Part shown: one piece after another, positions 59,901-64,000 of the stretch
How the letters are laid out: the number at the start of each line of letters is the position of its first letter
How positions within the stretch are numbered: the stretch's first letter is position 1
NCBI GenBank assembly: GCA_964030785.1
Contig: OZ034969.1
Location: forward strand, 73,087,562-73,151,561
Source: Siderastrea siderea
Lineage: Eukaryota > Cnidaria > Anthozoa > Scleractinia > Rhizangiidae
Direction of reading: 5' to 3'
DNA length: 64,000 bases
Notes under the pieces: generated by a model
Seen by the model: the letters and a program-made list of their open reading frames with translations, nothing else
The model's database searches: none
Told to the model about the DNA's origin: nothing
Position numbers and translations under genes: made by a program

Positions 59901-62900
59901 TATACAACGAATAATATGTAAAACTGTTCTATATGCTCCAGCTCAGAAGCAATGACTCTCACCGGGCATGATGCAGACTCATTAAATCCTCTGCTTTACT
60001 TTTCCCAGGTGGCGACAATGGGAGGCGCTGGACTGCAATGACGTGGACTCAGTTCACAATGATTTCCAGCGTGAACTGCCTTACCTATTGTTCTTCCCTG
60101 AGTTGTTAGAGAGTGTCGTGAGAGCCTGGGCCAAGTATCAGCACCCAAGGGGGTGGATACAGGAGACCCTAGGACTTCAGTGGGGATGCCATAACCGGAC
60201 AAACCGGTTAGACACTGCGGGAGGGAGAGTTATGGCGGACGTAACGCCAGCCTTTTTAGCGCAGGTAAGAAAATTAATTGCGAACATGGAATTTTTGTGT
60301 GAAAGAAAAAACAACAGCTGTGCTTTAAAGTTGATTTCCAGTCCGTACTGCGCAGGCTCAACGGTTTGTTTTGGTTTTTGTTTGGAAAAACTACTTACGT
60401 CATGTAGGACTTTATGAAATGTACCAATTCGTGACCTATTACATAAAGTGAAAAATACAATTTTTGTCTCCCGCCATCATGGATGTGAGCTTTACTCTGG
60501 ATGAAATTGAAGAAAGAGACATTGAGGTGGCCGTGCGCCCAGGACAAGATAACGTTAACATCTCGGTGTGAACATGTACTAGGTTTTGTTTACAGGAAAC
60601 AGGAAGAAATGCCTGCCCGTGTCGTAGTGCCCAGCAGTTGCCATCGAGCACGAGGAACTGCAAGCTTGTGCACGAGTGTGTTGCAGGAAGATTCTTCCGA
60701 AAATGACGTGGTATTTAAGTCTATTTTATTTTTCCCATGCAGAAAAATTTTTGTACAGCTCCAAACATGCCATCATGTGAGGCTCACAAACAATTCGGGG
60801 CTAGCCTGCGCAGTACGGACTGGAAATCAACTTTAATCTTACAAGCGTAAAGTCATGTGAGCAAAAGTTCAATTAGATTTAGAAGTCTTAAATTCGGATT
60901 TTATGGCGGTCCTTTAAAAAAGATACCCCAACCGCAACTCGAAAAGAGAAATAAATGCAACATGTAGCTGGCATAAAATATATTGTTCTGTCACTAAACT
61001 CACTGGAGAACTATTGGAAACACAGTGACTCTACTTAGACAAATTGACCGCACACGTGAAAATTTCTCTTCAGCGGGCTAATTTTTGCACAAACTTGTGG
61101 AAATAATAATGAGTCAAGTTTTTCGAGTTTTTTTTTTTTTTTTTGGTGCTTTGAGAAAACTAATTGGGATTCCAACACTTGTTATCGTAAAATTCGTGTC
61201 TGTTTTTCAGTTCTATCATCTTTACCTCTGGACTGGTAACCAAAAGCTTCTGCAAGATCTCTGGCCAGCGGCCCGTAAGGCATTGATTTGGCTCATGCGT
61301 AACAGCACAAGAGGCTCGGGTCTTCCATTACGTATGACCTGCACCTATGACATTATTTACCTTGAGGGATATGACCACACGACGTACAACAGTGTCATGT
61401 ATCTGCTGGGTTTAAGAGTCGGAAAGGTTCTGGCAGAGAAGCAAGGAGATAAGGAACTTGCCGAGACAATTCAGTTAGCATTTGATTATGGGAAAGCTAA
61501 AATCGATAGGACACTATGGGATGAGAAAGAAGGCTTCTATCACTCGTGGTGGGACCACGAGAAAGGCTCACCTGATTGGTTGATGAGTGACTCCTTATAT
61601 GGGCAAGTAAGTATATGTTGGATCATCAAATATTGCGTGAACAAAATTTTATTTAGTAACGCTTCACTAAAACTTAAACTTAACTTTAAAAAATCACACC
61701 TGACTTTTTGTGGAAGAAACACTACCTACGACAAGGTTTCTATCGGTTTTTTTTAGTAAACGCGCGCTCTGTTCGGTGAAAGCCGTGTTTCTGTAACTGT
61801 ATATAACAGTAATTTTTAAATAGGCTGCTTTCTTAAGGAATTTTTTTACAACCATTCACGATCGGTCTCCGCACAGTAATTTGAGTAACCTGGGTGCCAG
61901 AGGCTTTCCTCTCACGCTCGAACACGCGCGAACTTAAGTGTCTCACATTTTCTTTTGAAGGCGATGCGACTGTTCCGTGAAAGCACACAAGAGAAACCTC
62001 TTGTCCCCAGGGTAGCATTTGAGGAGATTTTTGGCAAAAAAGAAATGTTATTTAAAATGCTGCATATTCCGACCAGGGCGTTTACATATTTTGACTTTGC
62101 TGGCTCCCGTCTAATTTAGGTTTGGGCGTACGCTTTGGGTCTTGGAAACCTGCTTGATCCAGAAAAGATGAAAAGACACCTACAGAAAGAACGAGAACTC
62201 AATGACACACCTTATGGCCTGCGCGTACTCACTCAAGGTACCGCTGACCATAAATTTAAGAAGAAAGCCCACAAAATAGAAAAACAAAGAAGGCAGAAAA
62301 GGAAGATAAACAATGCGGACGCTGTAGCACACTTGGACAGTTTCCTTACCGAGGTTTCTGAATTGCAAAAGAAGTCTCACGTAGAAAAGAAGCCGGTTCC
62401 TCTAAAAGGCATGGCTGAGAATGAGAATCCTGCTTCTGCTAATAATGCAACAAGGGGCAAGGATTCCCTTGAGCTAACAACTATGAAGAATCCCGAGAAA
62501 AAAGTCAAATTCGACATGAAGGTGACTAATAAAATTGAAACAAGCAAAAATGGGAAAGTGCTTGATAAATCTAGGCGCTCAAGCAAAATAATTTCAATGC
62601 CACCCGTAACTCAAAAAACTCTCACCCACAAAAACTGCTTTGCATTGGAGAAGGAGAGTAAATTTAACTCGATTTGGATGGGAAGTGATTCAGATTGGAC
62701 AACGCTAAACATACACCTAGGAATGGAACCTAAGGAGTCCCTCAGACAGGCGCAGAAGGCTCTGGAGCACTACAGAACAAAATTGAACGACTTTTGGAAC
62801 ATTCACGGTTTGACCGCTGGACAAGGTTACGGCGTGGACGGTCAGCCATGGTGCACTTCTCATTACAGTTTCCATTTGGTTCTGTGGCATATTCCACTCG

Positions 62901-63163
62901 CTCTTTCCGGTCAGCAGTATGACGCAGTACAACAGCGATTGACGTTTGAACCGAAAATAAAAGTCCCGTATGCTCTACCGTTTTTCACCCCATTTGCGAG
63001 CGGAACTGTTCAAGCAAGGAAGCTTGGTAACCGCATTAAATATACTGTGACCGTAACTTCCGGTAGACTTGATGTTAAGCTGTTGGCTGTATCAAGAAGC
63101 ATGCTTCCAAGAAATAGTATTGGATTAGAACAGGGAGAGTATGTTAGCTGGGAAAAGAAATGA
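50575..63163 (+). CDS. Secreted mosaic glycosidase: signal peptide, 2x MANSC, GH116 with PAN insertion
   Basis: Ten exons with consistent phases give 4083 nt, 1360 residues. Order: signal peptide (1-24), MANSC 1 (about 31-114), basic linker, MANSC 2 (about 222-304), GH116 N-terminal region (about 336-555), PAN/Apple-like module (556-613), GH116 continued and catalytic barrel (614-1053), lysine-rich insertion (about 1054-1195), then the rest of the barrel and C-terminal region (1196-1360). GH116 includes animal GBA2, which removes glucose from glucosylceramide, and microbial beta-glucosidases or xylosidases. GBA2 itself has no signal peptide, MANSC or PAN module. Many N-glycosylation sequons fit an extracellular protein. 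There is no C-terminal membrane segment. The enzyme class is well supported; the substrate is unknown. It lies head to head with a single-MANSC gene. Confidence 0.9.
51442..52095 (+). CDS. GH116 mosaic exon 2: basic linker and MANSC 2
   Basis: A phase 1-1 exon of 654 nt. Its first 104 codons encode a Ser/Thr/Asp-rich then strongly basic linker ([16 protein letters not shown]) with dibasic sites that proprotein convertases might cut. The second MANSC domain (residues about 222-304) has [28 protein letters not shown] and DCEIK. It is more diverged than MANSC 1: CFTV replaces CYGV. Confidence 0.8.
52566..53803 (+). CDS. GH116 mosaic exons 3-4: GH116 N-terminal region
   Basis: Exons 52566-52811 and 53390-53803 (both phase 1-1) encode residues about 336-555. 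[17 protein letters not shown], split by the intron, followed by [13 protein letters not shown], is the GH116 signature in which a glycine-rich loop precedes the N-terminal beta-sandwich. [13 protein letters not shown] and [20 protein letters not shown] are the expected strands of that sandwich (in GBA2-like proteins, aggressive substrate rather than catalytic residues lie here). NFT, NLS and NVS sequons occur. The region stops at [12 protein letters not shown], where the PAN exon is inserted. Confidence 0.88.
54319..55037. repeat. Possible element with ACAGCGGTCAAAC inverted ends
   Basis: CTTCACAGCGGTCAAAC at 54320 and GTTTGACCGCTGTGAA at 55020 are inverted, 700 bp apart in intron 4. CTGACTTC occurs just outside both ends. 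Between them are a poly-G run (54525-54546), a GGGTATGG-type repeat and a poly-C run (about 54930-54943). The boundaries are uncertain. Confidence 0.35.
55154..55327 (+). CDS. GH116 mosaic exon 5: PAN/Apple-like module
   Basis: A 174-nt phase 1-1 exon, residues 556-613. The pattern [20 protein letters not shown], then [10 protein letters not shown] and ADVTSG, is that of short PAN domains: Cys-x3-Cys, Cys-x-A-W-x-Y, Cys-x-L-K. Such domains bind proteins or sugars outside cells. It interrupts the GH116 N-terminal sandwich between [12 protein letters not shown] and [12 protein letters not shown] used the GTGAGT donor at 55328 because it alone keeps frame with exon 6; the frame stays open to a GTAAGT near 55421, which would enter the next intron in phase 0 and does not fit. 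Confidence 0.8.
55518..55655. repeat. Inverted-pair repeat, left arm
   Basis: GCCTGCGTAAACGGGGAAGG through CGCCTGCTACAAAGACCCCC. It is the reverse complement of 56745-56870, with small indels. Together they bracket 1.35 kb of intron 5. Confidence 0.7.
56449..56595. mobile_element. 147-bp palindromic MITE, copy 2
   Basis: GGCCCCAGTTGTTCAAAAGG and CCTTTTGAACAACTGGGGCC are perfect inverted ends. Inside are four TATCCACTGGATA palindromes. It has the same length and plan as 17692-17838 but is less decayed, so it is probably a younger insertion. It lies inside the 55518-56870 inverted pair. Confidence 0.85.
56745..56870. repeat. Inverted-pair repeat, right arm
   Basis: Reverse complement of 55518-55655 (GGGGGTCTTTGTAGCAGGCG; CCCCGTTTACGCCTGCTACG), ending GCAGGCTAA. 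Confidence 0.7.
57164..60264 (+). CDS. GH116 mosaic exons 6-8: sandwich end and start of catalytic barrel
   Basis: Exons 57164-57485, 59136-59360 and 60009-60264 encode residues about 614-881. [19 protein letters not shown] resumes the sandwich, [13 protein letters not shown] is the conserved GH116 strand before the helical barrel, and [19 protein letters not shown] opens the (alpha/alpha)6 barrel. Exon 8 reads [17 protein letters not shown] then [17 protein letters not shown]. By alignment from memory with GBA2, E801 (WEALD) occupies the place of the catalytic nucleophile, but this stretch is diverged, so that assignment is tentative. [11 protein letters not shown] follows. Introns are phase 2, 2 and 0. 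Confidence 0.85.
58207..58288 (-). tRNA. tRNA-Ser(GCT)
   Basis: An 82-nt class II tRNA on the minus strand. Acceptor GACGAGG pairs perfectly with CCTCGTC, followed by discriminator G. The A box is TGGCCGAGTGG, the anticodon stem TTGGA/TCCAA with loop CTGCTAA (anticodon GCT, serine codons AGC/AGT). There is a long variable arm (TGTGCTCTGCACG) and B box GGTTCGAATCC. All stems are intact and no SINE tail is attached, so it looks functional. It lies antisense in intron 6 of the GH116 mosaic gene. The minus-strand sequence after the gene (58195-58185) is T-rich, giving a pol III terminator. Confidence 0.92.
60325..60836. mobile_element. 512-bp TTAA-flanked MITE (piggyBac-like)
   Basis: The ends TTAAAGTTGATTTCCAGTCC and GGACTGGAAATCAACTTTAA are perfect inverted repeats that continue through GTACTGCGCAGGC (about 33 bp). 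TTAA is at both outer edges. There is no transposase; the ORFs inside on both strands are accidental. It lies in intron 8 of the GH116 gene. Confidence 0.8.
61211..61606 (+). CDS. GH116 mosaic exon 9: catalytic barrel with acid/base Asp
   Basis: A 396-nt phase 0-0 exon, residues 882-1013. [20 protein letters not shown] is the conserved barrel helix of GH116. [19 protein letters not shown] aligns with the GBA2 segment that carries the acid/base aspartate, giving D928 in [20 protein letters not shown] and LMSDSLYGQ continue the family pattern. This is the best-conserved part of the enzyme and the strongest evidence for GH116. Confidence 0.9.
62120..63163 (+). CDS. GH116 mosaic exon 10: barrel end with lysine-rich insertion
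   Basis: A 1044-nt terminal exon, residues 1014-1360, stop at 63161-63163. [20 protein letters not shown] and [13 protein letters not shown] are GH116. Residues about 1054-1195 are then a Lys/Glu/Ser/Asn-rich, low-hydrophobicity insertion ([18 protein letters not shown] and so on) with an RQKR convertase-type site at 1071-1074. The fold resumes at [23 protein letters not shown]-type barrel residues follow: [33 protein letters not shown], then a C-terminal strand region. The insertion is in frame within one exon, so it is not an unspliced intron by any evident GT-AG pair. Confidence 0.85.
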   Translation, partial: VWAYALGLGNLLDPEKMKRHLQKERELNDTPYGLRVLTQGTADHKFKKKAHKIEKQRRQKRKINNADAVAHLDSFLTEVSELQKKSHVEKKPVPLKGMAENENPASANNATRGKDSLELTTMKNPEKKVKFDMKVTNKIETSKNGKVLDKSRRSSKIISMPPVTQKTLTHKNCFALEKESKFNSIWMGSDSDWTTLNIHLGMEPKESLRQAQKALEHYRTKLNDFWNIHGLTAGQGYGVDGQPWCTSHYSFHLVLWHIPLALSGQQYDAVQQRLTFEPKIKVPYALPFFTPFASGTVQARKLGNRIKYTVTVTSGRLDVKLLAVSRSMLPRNSIGLEQGEYVSWEKK

Positions 63164-64000
63164 TTTCACTGTTTCGCTTTTAGTTGCTTTTTTGCGTTTC
63201 TATCAGTACCTTAATAAAATACTGTTCCGCTGTTCCGCTATCGTAAATGACCGATGATGGTACAAACAAGCGACTTTTCTACGGTGACTTTCCTATCACT
63301 GAAACATTTAGGCCGCATTTAGGCAACATTTCCCCTTTATTTGTAGGCCGACGGTTAAATTTCATTCATTTGACACTTTGACCTCAGTCAAAGGTTGTCA
63401 GTAAGTCATGGTTGACGTTGAAGATCGACCGTTTTGGACTACAGGCAGCCCAAGTACGCGATATATTTTGCATATATTACGTGTGCAAATTACCACATTT
63501 TGTCAAAAAATAACAACTACTGTGCTTTAATTTGGACAAGAAAAACTATATAAAACTGCCATTTCTATTTACCTCTGTAAAAATAAAAATTCTGTCTTCT
63601 GAAACCTTCAAAAATATAAATTTAGATGTAAAAAAATTCTTACAATGATACTTTCAAATGTCGCGTCTGACACGTACCGTTACCGTTTCTGTTGTAGTAG
63701 CAGATACAACGCACCTTGCATGAAATTTTTAGCCTTTTGTACAAATGAATTTGTTTCCTATGTACAAGAAATGAAATCAAATTATAAACTGGATCGTCTA
63801 TTCTAACAATAAAAGTATTCGACTGAGTCGTTTACGTTGCAAACAAATACGATAATTTGTAATCCTAATCCAGTTTCAATGCCATTTCTTGTGTGGTTCC
63901 CGTGCCAACGTGTGATTCAGTGTACGAAAGCTCTCTTAGAATTCTATACTCATGCAATAGGTCTGTAAAAGAACTGTCTTGCTGCGTGGAAGCGTGAATC
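63164..64000 (+). other. 3' UTR and flank of the GH116 mosaic gene
   Basis: AATAAA at 63213-63218, 50 bp after the stop, and another at 63808-63813. The rest is A+T-rich with no gene signal before the window ends. Confidence 0.5.
63213..63218 (+). terminator. Likely polyadenylation signal of the GH116 mosaic gene
   Basis: Canonical AATAAA 50 bp downstream of the stop codon, followed by a T/G-containing stretch. The copy at 63808-63813 would give a long 3' UTR instead. Confidence 0.5.

Noticed and set aside
60439..60836. Short ORFs on both strands between GH116 exons 8 and 9
   Set aside because: They lie within the 512-bp MITE and are accidental.

Overview
This is a window of an animal nuclear genome with large, intron-rich genes. 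It is very probably from an anthozoan cnidarian, most likely a stony coral. The reasons are GT-AG introns throughout, A+T-rich introns packed with small palindromic transposons and tRNA-derived SINEs of the kind common in coral genomes, and two genes of clearly metazoan type. I could not run a database search, so the species assignment is inference.

Layout. (1) Positions 1-7231 carry no confident host gene: a SAP-domain ORF with decayed flanks on the minus strand near 1.6-2.1 kb, then a dense set of repeats (a duplicated tRNA-Thr-like SINE, a TTAA-flanked MITE and other foldback elements). (2) Positions 7263-44202 (+) hold a complete four-domain voltage-gated calcium channel alpha-1 subunit of the Cav2 (presynaptic, N/P/Q-type) class. 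I rebuilt it as 44 coding exons, 5664 nt, 1887 residues. Every splice phase joins in frame, the pore has the EEEE selectivity ring, the beta-subunit binding motif is present, and the protein ends in a Cav2-type PDZ ligand (ETWC). Its introns hold microsatellites, several MITEs and an 869-bp transposon with long, nearly identical terminal inverted repeats and a perfect 9-bp target duplication. (3) Positions 47454-47913 (-) hold a small two-exon gene for a secreted 121-residue protein that is essentially one MANSC domain. (4) Positions 50575-63163 (+) hold a ten-exon gene (4083 nt, 1360 residues) for an unusual secreted mosaic: signal peptide, two MANSC domains, and a GH116 (GBA2-related) glycosidase that is interrupted by a PAN/Apple-like exon and, later, by about 140 lysine-rich residues. 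An intact tRNA-Ser(GCT) lies antisense in one of its introns.

How the genes relate. The channel is a self-contained neuronal or secretory-cell gene with no visible link to its neighbours. The two MANSC genes are divergently arranged, share a cysteine pattern and have phase-1 introns around their modules, so they look like products of local duplication and exon shuffling. The GH116 mosaic is the most novel item: known animal GH116 (GBA2) is a non-secreted, membrane-associated glucosylceramidase without such domains, whereas this protein has the architecture of an extracellular, carbohydrate-binding, possibly proteolytically processed glycosidase.
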